Shown: one piece after another, positions 1-8,989 of the stretch | Position numbering within the stretch: position 1 is the stretch's first letter | Layout: each line of letters begins with the position of its first letter | Assembly (NCBI GenBank): GCA_002737415.1 | Contig: NSIQ01000046.1 | Coordinates: 1-35,890 of the forward strand | Length of the DNA stretch: 35,890 bases | Direction of reading: 5' to 3' | Origin: Alcaligenaceae bacterium | GTDB taxonomy: Bacteria; Pseudomonadota; Gammaproteobacteria; Burkholderiales; Burkholderiaceae_B | Translations under genes and position numbers: made by a program | Notes under the pieces: generated by a model | What the model was told of the DNA's origin: nothing | Seen by the model: the letters and a program-made list of their open reading frames with translations, nothing else | Databases searched by the model: none

Positions 1-1
1 C

Positions 2-58
2 GACTGGCTCTTGCCGTGGGCCGCTGAGGTTCCAGAACGCGCCCTTGTCAAACCGTAA
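2..58 (+). CDS. Possible 3' end of an upstream CDS (…DWLLPWAAEVPERALVKP*), truncated by window start
   Basis: Frame open from base 2 to TAA at 56-58; too short to identify. Confidence 0.25.
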   Translation, partial: DWLLPWAAEVPERALVKP

Positions 59-74
59 CCTGTGCAGACTCTTC

Positions 75-905
75 ATGTTAAAAATAATTAATTTTTTGCT
101 TTGCCTCAATGTTCGATGGCTGCCCGCCACGCGATGGCTGATTGCCGCTGCGCTTTGTACCACGCATACTTTGGCCTTTGGCCTTGACGCGCTAAAGACT
201 GCGCGGCTGCCGCAGACGCTTGAGCGAACTGCGATCTTGCACAGCACGCAGTGGCAAGGCCTTGAGCTTGACTTTGAGCGCGTGTTTAGTCAAACCTCTC
301 TTGAGATGATTCTTGAACAGCTAGCAGCCGTTCTGCCGCCCCAAACACCCGTTTGGTTTGAGCACGGTGTCGCCCAAGCCAGTTGGACCACGTTTAAAAA
401 CGCTTCCGCTCAGGACGCCGTCACTGGCGACTCTGCCTCGACTGCGCCTGCCTCCAACCCTCTGGCAGGCAACGTTTCTCACGCGCTCTATCTTTGGGCA
501 AACGAAAGTGGGCAAACCGAAGGTTTGTTTTCAAGTCTTAGCTTTGGCGGCGCGACTGCCCTGGTTGCAACCGAAACGCGTGGTGAGCCTCGGCCCGACT
601 CAGGTCAGCGCAAGTCAGGGGTGCCGGCAACAAGTTCGGCGTGGTTACCTCCCGGATCGGTGCAACTGTTTGGTCTGCACGATCGCTCTGCAGGTGGTTT
701 AGCGTCGTTGCAAGCCTTTAGCGTTCCGGCTGGTCGGACAGAGTTGTTGCATCAGCTTACGGCGTACGCCAGCCAACACGGCTGGCGAGGGCAAGGAGAA
801 GAGTTGATTTTTTTAAGAGGCTCTAAACGTCTGCAGTTTGAAATTGATGCCAGTCTGGGTCAAACGAACGCCGTGATTTATGAAACCGAACAGGACGCGC
901 TTTGA
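75..905 (+). CDS. Uncharacterised exported protein, first visible gene of the Tad operon
   Basis: ORF 45..905; likely ATG at 75 (MLKIINFLLCLNVRW…) followed by a hydrophobic signal-like N-terminus; stop overlaps the cpaB TTG start (TTGA). Confidence 0.7.
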   Translation: MLKIINFLLCLNVRWLPATRWLIAAALCTTHTLAFGLDALKTARLPQTLERTAILHSTQWQGLELDFERVFSQTSLEMILEQLAAVLPPQTPVWFEHGVAQASWTTFKNASAQDAVTGDSASTAPASNPLAGNVSHALYLWANESGQTEGLFSSLSFGGATALVATETRGEPRPDSGQRKSGVPATSSAWLPPGSVQLFGLHDRSAGGLASLQAFSVPAGRTELLHQLTAYASQHGWRGQGEELIFLRGSKRLQFEIDASLGQTNAVIYETEQDAL

Positions 906-1777
906 AACTGAATATAGCTCGACGCAATGTGGTGTTAATCGTGATCTCTGTCGGACTGGGCTGCGTGTCGGCCTGGGCGATCGAGAGGCATCTGTCAGAA
1001 AAGTCAAACGAACTAGAGTCGCGCAGCCGAACGGACAAGGTGGTTCGTGTCGTTGCAGCGCGAGACCTGCCTCGCGGCACCCTGATTAATCTAGAGGATT
1101 TAGCGAAGAACGAGTTTCCGTCGAGTTGGGTGGGGTCAGACTCCATCGAATTGAGTGAGGCGCATCTCGCGCAGGGCAAGCATTTAAGTGTCGACTTAAA
1201 AGCGGGTCAATTATTGATGCAAATTCATTTGGCCGAGCGTGCACAGCCTGCGCTAGCCAGCCGCTTAAGTCCCGACAAACGAGCGGTCACGATTGCGGTT
1301 GATTTATTAAGCTCAATGTCGGGGCTGCTGCAGCCAGGTGATCGTGTCGATTTATTTGTCTCTTTTGAATATAAAGGACAACGCACAACCGCCACCTTAT
1401 TGCAAAGTGTCGAGGTCTTAGCAACAGGCCAGCAAACGCGTTCAAGCAGCGACACTGCGGCAAGTGCTGAGCCCCAATTCTCGACCGTCACGCTGGCGGT
1501 CTCGCATGCCGACGCGACAAAGCTGGTGGCTGCGAGACAAGGCGGCACGATCACTGCAGTGTTGAGTCACGAAACCGCTGAGCCGCTTCAAGCCAATCGC
1601 TCGGTCTCGGCAGATCATTTGCCAGGTCTGTTGGGCTTGGGGATCGAAAAGGGGCCAGCGCCTGTCGAGGTGATCTACGGCGATCGGCTGGCATCAGAGT
1701 TATCGCCAGCGGGGGTGTCAGACTGGGCGCAATGGGTCGGTGACAAAGGGCTTTTAGCACCGAGGGGTGACCAATGA
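902..1777 (+). CDS. cpaB: Flp pilus assembly protein CpaB/RcpC
   Basis: N-terminal TM followed by SAF-like 'VVAARDLPRGTLINLEDL' and 'LQPGDRVDLFVSFEYKGQRTTATLLQSVEVLATG'; position directly before a secretin gene; TTG start. Confidence 0.88.
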   Translation: MKLNIARRNVVLIVISVGLGCVSAWAIERHLSEKSNELESRSRTDKVVRVVAARDLPRGTLINLEDLAKNEFPSSWVGSDSIELSEAHLAQGKHLSVDLKAGQLLMQIHLAERAQPALASRLSPDKRAVTIAVDLLSSMSGLLQPGDRVDLFVSFEYKGQRTTATLLQSVEVLATGQQTRSSSDTAASAEPQFSTVTLAVSHADATKLVAARQGGTITAVLSHETAEPLQANRSVSADHLPGLLGLGIEKGPAPVEVIYGDRLASELSPAGVSDWAQWVGDKGLLAPRGDQ

Positions 1778-3192
1778 CAAGCACCCGCGATATGCCGGCG
1801 TCGCGGCCTCTTCGCGCGCGAAGATGGCTATTTGCCTTGAGCCTCTCGCTTTGTAGTGCAGCGCTTTGGGCGAGTGAACCGCAGCGCCTAGATCTTGAAA
1901 TGGGTGCCTCTAGCGTTCTCAAACTTAGAGGGGTCACCAGAATTGCTGTGGGGAACAGCCAAATTGTTCAGGCAACGGCGGTAAACCCACGCGAGGTATT
2001 GATTTTTGGAAAAGCGCGCGGGGCCACCACAGTTGATATCTGGGTCTCTGACCACAAGCGCGCGTCTTATCGTGTGTTTGTGGCACCCGAGGGCCTAGGC
2101 AGAGTGCAAGAAGAGATCACGCGGTTGCTAAAAAATATTCCGCAAGCCCGCAGCAGAATCGCGGGCGACAAACTCGTCATCGAAGGCGAGGATCTGACCG
2201 ATGCAGACCAAGCGCGTATTGCAAATTTAGCCAAGCGCTATCCAGAGATTGTTGATTTCACGAGCCAGTTGGGTTGGGACAAAATGATTTTATTAGACGT
2301 GCAAGTGCTTGAGTTGCCCAGCTCGCGTATGCAAGAGTTAGGTATTCGCTGGGATCCTTCGTCGCAAGGAGGCTTGAATGCAGGTCTGGCTTGGGAGGGC
2401 GGGTCGACCTCAGTGGCTCAGCGTCCAGGCGAAGCGGGGTTGGCAGTCCCCTTTCCGTTATCTCAGGCGGCAGGATACTTGGGCTTAAACACCTTGTTGT
2501 CGGCACGCTTGGCGGCGCTGTCAAAAGCAGGTGAGGCCGTGGTCTTGGCGCAACCGCAGCTGTTAGCGCGTAGCGGCTCAACCGCCAGTTTTTTAGCCGG
2601 CGGTGAAGTGCCCTATGCCTCGGTGGATAAAGACGGTAAATCGACCACGACCTTCAAGAAATACGGTGTCTCTTTAAATATCACCCCGCATGCCGATCGC
2701 AACGCGGGGATTCGGTCTCGTATCGAGATCGAAGTCAGTTCAGTCGACACGTCCATCACTGTCCCAGGTGGGCCCGCCTTGAAAATCCGCAAAGCCTCGA
2801 CCGAGTTCAACGTACGGTCAGGGCAAACCTTGGTGCTTGGCGGCTTTATCTCACGCGAACGATCGCGTGACCGCGATGGCTTGCCCGGGGGTGTTGATAT
2901 TCCGGTTCTTGGAGGGCTGTTTGGTGTCAAGCGCGAGCAAGAACGACACACCGAACTTGCGATTTTTGTCACCCCTGTGATTGTCGATCCGCAACATCCG
3001 GCGATGGCTGCCCGCGTGGCGAACGGGCAGGGGTTACTGCAAACCTCGTTTCCCGACGCGCCAAAGCTCAATACGCCCATCGCGACTGAGCAACAGACGC
3101 AGCAATGGGAGCAACAGCCCCAAGCAGGCGCTGTGCAGCCGAACCTCGGGTCGCAGTGGGAAGACGCGAGCGCGGCCACTGAAGCCCGCTAG
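1774..3192 (+). CDS. cpaC: Tad secretin CpaC/RcpA
   Basis: N-terminal 'LDLEMGASSVLKLRGVTRIAVGNSQIVQA', BON-like region, secretin core 'GEAVVLAQPQLLARSGSTASFLAGGEVPY…SGQTLVLGGFISRE…VPVLGGLFG…TELAIFVTPVIV'; ATGA overlap with cpaB. Confidence 0.93.
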   Translation: MTSTRDMPASRPLRARRWLFALSLSLCSAALWASEPQRLDLEMGASSVLKLRGVTRIAVGNSQIVQATAVNPREVLIFGKARGATTVDIWVSDHKRASYRVFVAPEGLGRVQEEITRLLKNIPQARSRIAGDKLVIEGEDLTDADQARIANLAKRYPEIVDFTSQLGWDKMILLDVQVLELPSSRMQELGIRWDPSSQGGLNAGLAWEGGSTSVAQRPGEAGLAVPFPLSQAAGYLGLNTLLSARLAALSKAGEAVVLAQPQLLARSGSTASFLAGGEVPYASVDKDGKSTTTFKKYGVSLNITPHADRNAGIRSRIEIEVSSVDTSITVPGGPALKIRKASTEFNVRSGQTLVLGGFISRERSRDRDGLPGGVDIPVLGGLFGVKREQERHTELAIFVTPVIVDPQHPAMAARVANGQGLLQTSFPDAPKLNTPIATEQQTQQWEQQPQAGAVQPNLGSQWEDASAATEAR

Positions 3193-3241
3193 GTTCGACT
3201 GTCAATCAATAATTTGTCACTTGTCAGAGAAAGGATTTCAC

Positions 3242-4984
3242 TTGATTGAATTAGATCTATTTTTTGAAGATGGAACGCGCCGACGCGGTAAGTTCGAAGT
3301 TCCGGTGGTAATGGGTCGCGCGTCTGATTGCGGGATTCAGGTCTCACACTGGCGCATCGCTCGACAACACTTGCGCATCTCGCGCGCAGAAGATGGCTTT
3401 CATGTTGATGATTTAGGCTCGATCCTTGGTACCCGCATTAACGGGAACCGTATCACTCGGTATGGCCCTCTTAAAAAAGCGGATGAAATTATTGTCGGGC
3501 CGTGCCTGCTTCGTCTCGCGGCACCTCTCGTGCAAAAGGCTGCGTCGGTGGTTGTGTGCAACGAAGGCATGCCCACCGAACTCAATCGTTTGCGACAGCA
3601 GAGCGAACAGTACTCGAGCTTAAACGACACTCCAAACAAAAGTCAAAACCAAAGACAATATGAACAGTACGCTCAGGTTCAAACCCTGCGCAATACGCAA
3701 GACGACATCCCACGCGACACCCGCGGTGACATCCACAGTGAGACAGTGCAGAAAGACTTGCGTCAAGAGTTGCGTGCGGGGCTCATTCGGGCGTTCGATT
3801 TAAGGCGTAACGATGTCGCAACACTTTCTGAAAGCGCGTTAAAGGGGCAGGCGCAGGCATGCGTCTCTGAGCTTCTTGAAAAAAGCCACGCAATGCTTAG
3901 CCAGTCTGAGCGACAACGGGTGCTTAAACTCGTCGTCGACGAGGCGATTGGCTTGGGTGTGCTTGAAGAGCTTCTTGAGGACGGTACCGTGACCGAAGTC
4001 ATGGTGAATCGGTTTGACGAGATTTATGTTGAGATCAACGGCATGTTAAGTAAACACTCGTTACAGTTTAGCGATGAGCAAGCGGTGCGCAGCGTGATCG
4101 AACGCATTGTGTACCCTCTGGGCCGCAGAATTGACGAGGCCTCGCCGATGGTGGACGCGCGCCTAGCCGACGGTTCGCGACTTAACGCAGTTTTGCCTCC
4201 GATCTCTGTCAGAGGCGCAAGCCTGACGATCCGAAAATTTCCTAAAAAGCGTTTGCAAATGCAAGATCTTGTCGCACAGCAAACCTTGCCAGCTGCGCTG
4301 GCTGATTTTTTACGGTTATGCGTTGAGCGGCGCTTAAATATTCTAGTTTCTGGCGGAACGGGCTCGGGCAAAACGACTTTGCTTAATATTTTGGCTGGCT
4401 TTGTTGACCCTCTGCAAAGAATCGTCACAATTGAAGATTCGGCAGAGTTGTCGATACAGCACCCGCACGTTGTCACGCTTGAAGCACGCACGGCAAACTC
4501 TGAAGGACAGGGTGCCGTAACCATTCGCGACTTGGTGAAAAATGCTTTAAGAATGCGCCCTGATCGTATCGTGGTCGGAGAGGTCAGAAGCGTCGAGGCG
4601 CTTGATATGTTGGCTGCGATGAACACCGGCCACGATGGCTCGCTCACAACTTTACATGCCAACAGCCCGCGTGACGCGTTGTCGCGTCTTGAAACTATGG
4701 TCTTGAGCGCGAACGTCGCGCTGTCTTTGCAAGCTATCCGAGAGCAAATCGGTTCAGCGCTTCAAATGGTGGTACAGCAAACAAGATTGGCAAATGGCCG
4801 TCGAGTCATCACGGGTCTAGCTGAGATCTCTGGAGTTGAATCTGGTGTCGTCCAAATGCAGCAACTGGTGCGCTTTGATGCCAAGAGTCAAAGCTTGGTT
4901 GGCATCGGATTAAGGCCCGCTTTTTTTGAAAAATTAGAACGGCCACCCGAACGCTCAATGACGAACTGGTTTTTGCGGGCATGA
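3242..4984 (+). CDS. cpaF: FHA-domain / CpaF (TadA) fusion: Tad pilus assembly ATPase
   Basis: ORF 2981..4984, but likely TTG start at 3242 preceded by AGAAAGGA; FHA signature 'GRASDCGIQVSHWRIARQHLRI…VDDLGSILGTRINGNRI'; Walker A 'SGGTGSGKTTLLN', 'RMRPDRIVVGEVRSVEALDMLAAMNTGHDGSLTTLHAN'. Confidence 0.92.
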   Translation: MIELDLFFEDGTRRRGKFEVPVVMGRASDCGIQVSHWRIARQHLRISRAEDGFHVDDLGSILGTRINGNRITRYGPLKKADEIIVGPCLLRLAAPLVQKAASVVVCNEGMPTELNRLRQQSEQYSSLNDTPNKSQNQRQYEQYAQVQTLRNTQDDIPRDTRGDIHSETVQKDLRQELRAGLIRAFDLRRNDVATLSESALKGQAQACVSELLEKSHAMLSQSERQRVLKLVVDEAIGLGVLEELLEDGTVTEVMVNRFDEIYVEINGMLSKHSLQFSDEQAVRSVIERIVYPLGRRIDEASPMVDARLADGSRLNAVLPPISVRGASLTIRKFPKKRLQMQDLVAQQTLPAALADFLRLCVERRLNILVSGGTGSGKTTLLNILAGFVDPLQRIVTIEDSAELSIQHPHVVTLEARTANSEGQGAVTIRDLVKNALRMRPDRIVVGEVRSVEALDMLAAMNTGHDGSLTTLHANSPRDALSRLETMVLSANVALSLQAIREQIGSALQMVVQQTRLANGRRVITGLAEISGVESGVVQMQQLVRFDAKSQSLVGIGLRPAFFEKLERPPERSMTNWFLRA

Positions 4985-5826
4985 TCGTTTTAGGACTGTC
5001 GTGCGCCTGCCTTGCGGTTGCTTTAGCTGCCTGGATCAGTCAAAGGCTTTTTTATGAAGCCGCGCAACGCTATCAGAGTAGCTTTACCGAGCAGGCGCGT
5101 ACAGAACTCTCTGATCTCTTTGTTTTTGTTGACCTGACTCACTTGTGGCCTGCGCTGGTGTGCGGCGCGATCGGCGTCACGCTATTTTGTTGGCTGTTGA
5201 CGCAAAGCGTCGTTTTTGCCTTGTCGCTTGGCGCCCTCAGTGTTTTCTTGCCACGTGTTGCGCTGACGAGTGCGTTACGGCGTCGACAAAAACGTTTTGA
5301 TCTGCAGCTGCCCGAGTTGCTGTTAGCACTGTCGGGGTCGTTGCGTGCTGGCGCGAGCTTAACATTCGCGCTTAAAAGTATTGTGCAAGATGCAGCGACT
5401 CCGCTGTCTCAAGAGTTTGGTCTGGTCTTGCGAGAGCAGCGAATGGGTTTGAGCTTTGCGCAAACTCTCGAAAATCTGTACGAGCGAATGCCGTCTGAAA
5501 GTGTCGAACTGGTCACGACGATGCTCATTGTCGGTATGCACTCGGGCGGCTCGCTTGCCGAATTACTTGAACGACTGTGCAGCAATTTGTGCGCGCGACA
5601 ACATCTGGAAGGAAAAATCGAAGTCATGACCTCGCAAGGAAAAATGCAGGCTTGGATTATGGGTGCGCTCCCGCTTGTGTTGCTATTGGTCTTAAGCCAG
5701 ATCGATCCCGTTTCGATTCACTTGCTGTTTACGACCACGCAAGGGCAGGGGGTGCTGTTGACGGTATGCGTGCTTGAAACACTTGGTGTTTTTTGTCTGC
5801 GTCGTATTTTAGCCATCCATGTCTAA
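4981..5826 (+). CDS. tadB: Tad pilus assembly inner-membrane protein TadB (GspF-like)
   Basis: T2SSF-like 'LQLPELLLALSGSLRAGASLTFALKSIVQD…' plus TM segments; ATGA overlap with cpaF. Confidence 0.9.
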   Translation: MIVLGLSCACLAVALAAWISQRLFYEAAQRYQSSFTEQARTELSDLFVFVDLTHLWPALVCGAIGVTLFCWLLTQSVVFALSLGALSVFLPRVALTSALRRRQKRFDLQLPELLLALSGSLRAGASLTFALKSIVQDAATPLSQEFGLVLREQRMGLSFAQTLENLYERMPSESVELVTTMLIVGMHSGGSLAELLERLCSNLCARQHLEGKIEVMTSQGKMQAWIMGALPLVLLLVLSQIDPVSIHLLFTTTQGQGVLLTVCVLETLGVFCLRRILAIHV

Positions 5827-6736
5827 GCCATTGGTGGTGCTTGCATCGGTAGCAGGGGCTTGTGCAATCGCGGTTGCACTTTATCTCTTTGTTCGCTTGG
5901 TCGTCGAACACTTTGAGCAGTCACGACGCGAGGGTGTGTCGCCAAGTTTGAAGTCTTGGTTGTCAAGCGATCTGCTGCAGCCCGTTCTTGCCCGCCTAGG
6001 GCGCGTATTACACCCGTTGATCACCTGGAATCAGCGGCGCATTTTGTCGGGATTGCTTGTGCGAGCGGGTGTGCAGCACTTAGACTATGCGCAAGTCTTT
6101 GTGTTGCAGGCTTTGCTCTTGGTACTTGCCCTGTGCGCCTTTTGCTTGCATGTTACGCTTGGGTTAGCCGAAGATCTTTTCACGCGGTTTGAGCTGAGTG
6201 TCTGGGGAGTTGGCGGCTTGTGTGCCTCGGCTGTGTGCTGGTGGTTACCCATTTTTTGGCTCAAGCGCCTGTATCGCCAACGCTTGGCTTCAATCGAACG
6301 CTCGTTACCTTTTTTCTTGGATATGGTCGGCTTAGGTCTAGATGCCGGGCAAAATCTTCAGGCCGCAATGCAGATGGCGAGCGAGCGTTTACGACCCGGT
6401 GCGTTAAAAACTGAATGGCAGCATACGTTGACAGATATTCGCTCGGGACTTGCGCGGGCGCAGGCCCTCAGGCAATTAAGCGCGCGCATTGAGCTGACGG
6501 CCTTACGCCAGCTCTTAGCCGCGTTGATTCAAGGCGAGGCGTTAGGTCTGGGCATGGCGCACATCATTGGCGTGTATGGGGCGCAACAACGCGCGCAACG
6601 CCTGATGGCAGCAGAAAAACGGGCGCTTCAGGCGCCGGTCAAAATGCTTTTTCCACTAGCGTTGTTTATTTTTCCGTGTACGTTCCTGATCTTAGGATTT
6701 CCGGTAGTGGTGCAGCTCTTTGGCCTGCACGCATGA
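5819..6736 (+). CDS. tadC: Tad pilus assembly inner-membrane protein TadC (GspF-like)
   Basis: 'RSLPFFLDMVGLGLDAGQNLQAAMQMAS…RSGLARAQALRQLSARIELTALRQLLAALIQGEALGLGMAHIIGVYGAQQRAQRLMAAEKRALQAPVKMLFPLALFIFPCTFLILGFPVVVQL'; 8-nt overlap with tadB. Confidence 0.9.
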   Translation: MSKPLVVLASVAGACAIAVALYLFVRLVVEHFEQSRREGVSPSLKSWLSSDLLQPVLARLGRVLHPLITWNQRRILSGLLVRAGVQHLDYAQVFVLQALLLVLALCAFCLHVTLGLAEDLFTRFELSVWGVGGLCASAVCWWLPIFWLKRLYRQRLASIERSLPFFLDMVGLGLDAGQNLQAAMQMASERLRPGALKTEWQHTLTDIRSGLARAQALRQLSARIELTALRQLLAALIQGEALGLGMAHIIGVYGAQQRAQRLMAAEKRALQAPVKMLFPLALFIFPCTFLILGFPVVVQLFGLHA

Positions 6737-7128
6737 TCGAGCATAATTGCAATGCGCTTGAACTGACGTTGGCGCATGGGTGGCTCGCCAGAGCCGTTGG
6801 TTGGCTGACTAAGCGCGAAATCCAGCCCTGCGAAGCCTTATGGTTAAAACCTTGCGCGGCGATTCACACCTTTGGCATGCGGTTCGCTTTGGGTGTATTT
6901 TTTTTGGATACACAAGACCGCGTGATAAAAATTGTGCCCCGGCTTAAGCCCTTTAGCTTTGCCCTTTGTTTTCGTGCGACCTCGGTCATTGAAATTGCGG
7001 CCTTTCACCCACAAGACACGGCTGTCATGGTGCGGCGTCTTGAGCAGGCACTTGTTCGTCTGCAGACGCCAGAAACACAGAGGCGTAGCTTGGATAAAAA
7101 CTACAATACAAGGCGGCGCCGCCAATAA
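6733..7128 (+). CDS. DUF192 family protein
   Basis: 'LARAVGWLTKREIQPCEALWLKPCAAIHTFGMRFALGVFFLDTQDRVIKIVPRLKPFSFALCFRATSVIEI' matches the DUF192 pattern; ATG at 6733 in ATGA overlap with the tadC stop (track start 6676 lies inside tadC). Confidence 0.85.
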   Translation: MIEHNCNALELTLAHGWLARAVGWLTKREIQPCEALWLKPCAAIHTFGMRFALGVFFLDTQDRVIKIVPRLKPFSFALCFRATSVIEIAAFHPQDTAVMVRRLEQALVRLQTPETQRRSLDKNYNTRRRRQ

Positions 7129-7825
7129 TGTTGATGGGGACTTGGAGGGTGGCTGCGATCGAGCTCGATAACCCGGCCCAAACAAGCACGCTCATGGCGC
7201 TGTCGATCGCGACAAAGACGCCTAGCCAACTGGCACCGTAGATTGAAAATACCCACTTGTTGCGCCAGCACGCAACACCACTAAAAAATAAGGCTTGCAG
7301 TAAGCCGATCTTGTGCCAGGCCACAAGCGCGGGTGCATACCAAAATAAAGCAGCCATCAACATATAAAAAATGGCAAAGATGATCATCGGCGTGCGCACC
7401 GCTTCAAGCAAGGGCATCAGGTTGTTTGAGCCTGTGAGTGCCTTGAGCGCTTCGGTGACCTCGGCGGCAAAGGGCATAAAGGCTAAAAGTCCCAACAGCA
7501 GGCAAGTGACTAAATACAATGCCCCCATCCCGAGTAGTTTTTTAAAAACGGTGGGCGGTTTGAGCGGCTCAAGCCAATGGCTGAGCAGAATTTTATGCCC
7601 CTGCGCGGCATGCCGACCCGCTGACAGTGTGACGACGGTTACTGCGGGCATCAGAATGACGAAGACGATCGGGCCGATGGGAGGCGTGATGCTTGCGATC
7701 ATTAATAAAAGGCTAATGAACATTGCCCAAGAGAAAAACGCCAGGGGTTGCGTGCGAAATAGCGCCCAGCCCTCACAGACCCACCGCCAACCACTTAACG
7801 CATTGAGGGCAACAGCTTGCATCAA
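7025..7825 (-). CDS. BPSS1780-like integral membrane protein
   Basis: '[62 protein letters not shown]' multi-TM protein upstream-coupled to thrB; ATGA overlap with the thrB stop. Confidence 0.8.
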   Translation of the reverse strand: MMQAVALNALSGWRWVCEGWALFRTQPLAFFSWAMFISLLLMIASITPPIGPIVFVILMPAVTVVTLSAGRHAAQGHKILLSHWLEPLKPPTVFKKLLGMGALYLVTCLLLGLLAFMPFAAEVTEALKALTGSNNLMPLLEAVRTPMIIFAIFYMLMAALFWYAPALVAWHKIGLLQALFFSGVACWRNKWVFSIYGASWLGVFVAIDSAMSVLVWAGLSSSIAATLQVPINIIGGAALYCSFYPSYASVFLASADEQVPAQDAAP

Positions 7826-8799
7826 TCTTCCTTTGGTAAATCGGGGATTAGACCGACGGTTCGTTGCTGAAGTACACGTTCAAAGTGGCTAGGGTCGTGA
7901 GGCTTAAGTGTTTGTGCCGCACGGGGGAGGTAAAAGTCATACAGACGTGAGATCCAGAAGCGCAAGGCGGCGGCTCGCAGCAACGTCGGCCATAACAGTC
8001 GCTCAGCGGCGGTAAAGGGACGAATACTTGTGTAGGCGGCTAACCAAGCCTGAACGTGTGCGGGCTTAAAACTGCCGGTATCTAAGTGGATACACCAGTC
8101 GTTGACACTCACTGCCACATCAAACAGCCAGGTGTCGCAACCGGCGAAATAAAAGTCGATGAACCCACCCATTTTAGGTTGCTGGTGGGTGCCTGCAAAA
8201 AGCACATTGTCTCTGAACAAATCGCAGTGCGAAGGGCCAAAGGGCAGGGTTTTGTATGGTTCTGTCAGAGCAACCGCACGTTGTTCGTCTAAGCTCTGGG
8301 TAAGGAGCGCGGCCAGGCTTGAGGGTAGGTAGGGTAAAACCACCGGCGCGGTTTGCTCCCACCAAGCAAGGCCTCGCAGATTGGGTTGGGTCATGGCAAA
8401 GTTTTTTGTGGCAAGGTGCGTGCGGGCCAAGGTTTGCCCGGCCAGCGCACAGTGCTCGACCGTCGGTGCGGGCTCGTAGGCCCCCGCCAGTCGGCTAACA
8501 ATCGCTGTGGGTTTGTGAGCCAACGTTGAAAGGCGCGAGCCGTCTAAACGAGTTTGTGGGTGGGGCACAGGCACGTCGCGTTGCGCGAGGTGGTGCATCA
8601 ATTCGATATAAAAGGGGAGTTGTGCGGCAGTCAAGACTTCAAAAATCGTTAAAACATATTCGCCGCGTGTCGTCGTCAGAAAAAAATTGCTGTTTTCGAT
8701 ACCGGTCGCGATGCCTCGCAACGCGACAAAGTCCCCTAAGTCATAGCTTTGAAGCAGCGCGCGCACGCGATCGTCACTGACAGAGGTAAAAACGGCCAT
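7822..8799 (-). CDS. thrB: Homoserine kinase (ThrB, choline-kinase-like type)
   Basis: '[54 protein letters not shown]' and '[14 protein letters not shown]…[26 protein letters not shown]'. Confidence 0.93.
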   Translation of the reverse strand: MAVFTSVSDDRVRALLQSYDLGDFVALRGIATGIENSNFFLTTTRGEYVLTIFEVLTAAQLPFYIELMHHLAQRDVPVPHPQTRLDGSRLSTLAHKPTAIVSRLAGAYEPAPTVEHCALAGQTLARTHLATKNFAMTQPNLRGLAWWEQTAPVVLPYLPSSLAALLTQSLDEQRAVALTEPYKTLPFGPSHCDLFRDNVLFAGTHQQPKMGGFIDFYFAGCDTWLFDVAVSVNDWCIHLDTGSFKPAHVQAWLAAYTSIRPFTAAERLLWPTLLRAAALRFWISRLYDFYLPRAAQTLKPHDPSHFERVLQQRTVGLIPDLPKED

Positions 8800-8989
8800 A
8801 AAACATCACAAAAAGTTAAGTGGATACCAGACACGTGCCGCAGCAAGACCGAAAATACTAACCGCTATGCGAAGTTTAACAAGAAGTGTGAAAACACTCT
8901 TTAACGCCCCGCGTTGCGTGCTCAAGCGGCGGCAGGCGTAAAATTCGCGCTTTCTGGCAAAAAATGTTGCTGTTTGCCTTTCGAACGAT

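Noticed and set aside
2613-3179. 188-aa antisense ORF opposite cpaC
   Set aside because: Overlaps the conserved secretin core; Cys/Ser-rich shadow translation.
2981-3241. N-terminal extension of FHA-cpaF into cpaC
   Set aside because: Arg/Ser-rich out-of-frame reading of the cpaC 3' end; the FHA homology and an SD begin at the TTG 3242.
4024-4662. 212-aa antisense ORF
   Set aside because: Lies wholly opposite the conserved CpaF ATPase domain; typical shadow ORF with low-complexity Ser/Arg/Thr composition.
7371-7892. 173-aa plus-strand ORF opposite the BPSS1780-like gene
   Set aside because: Antisense to a gene with clear TM structure; lacks start context.
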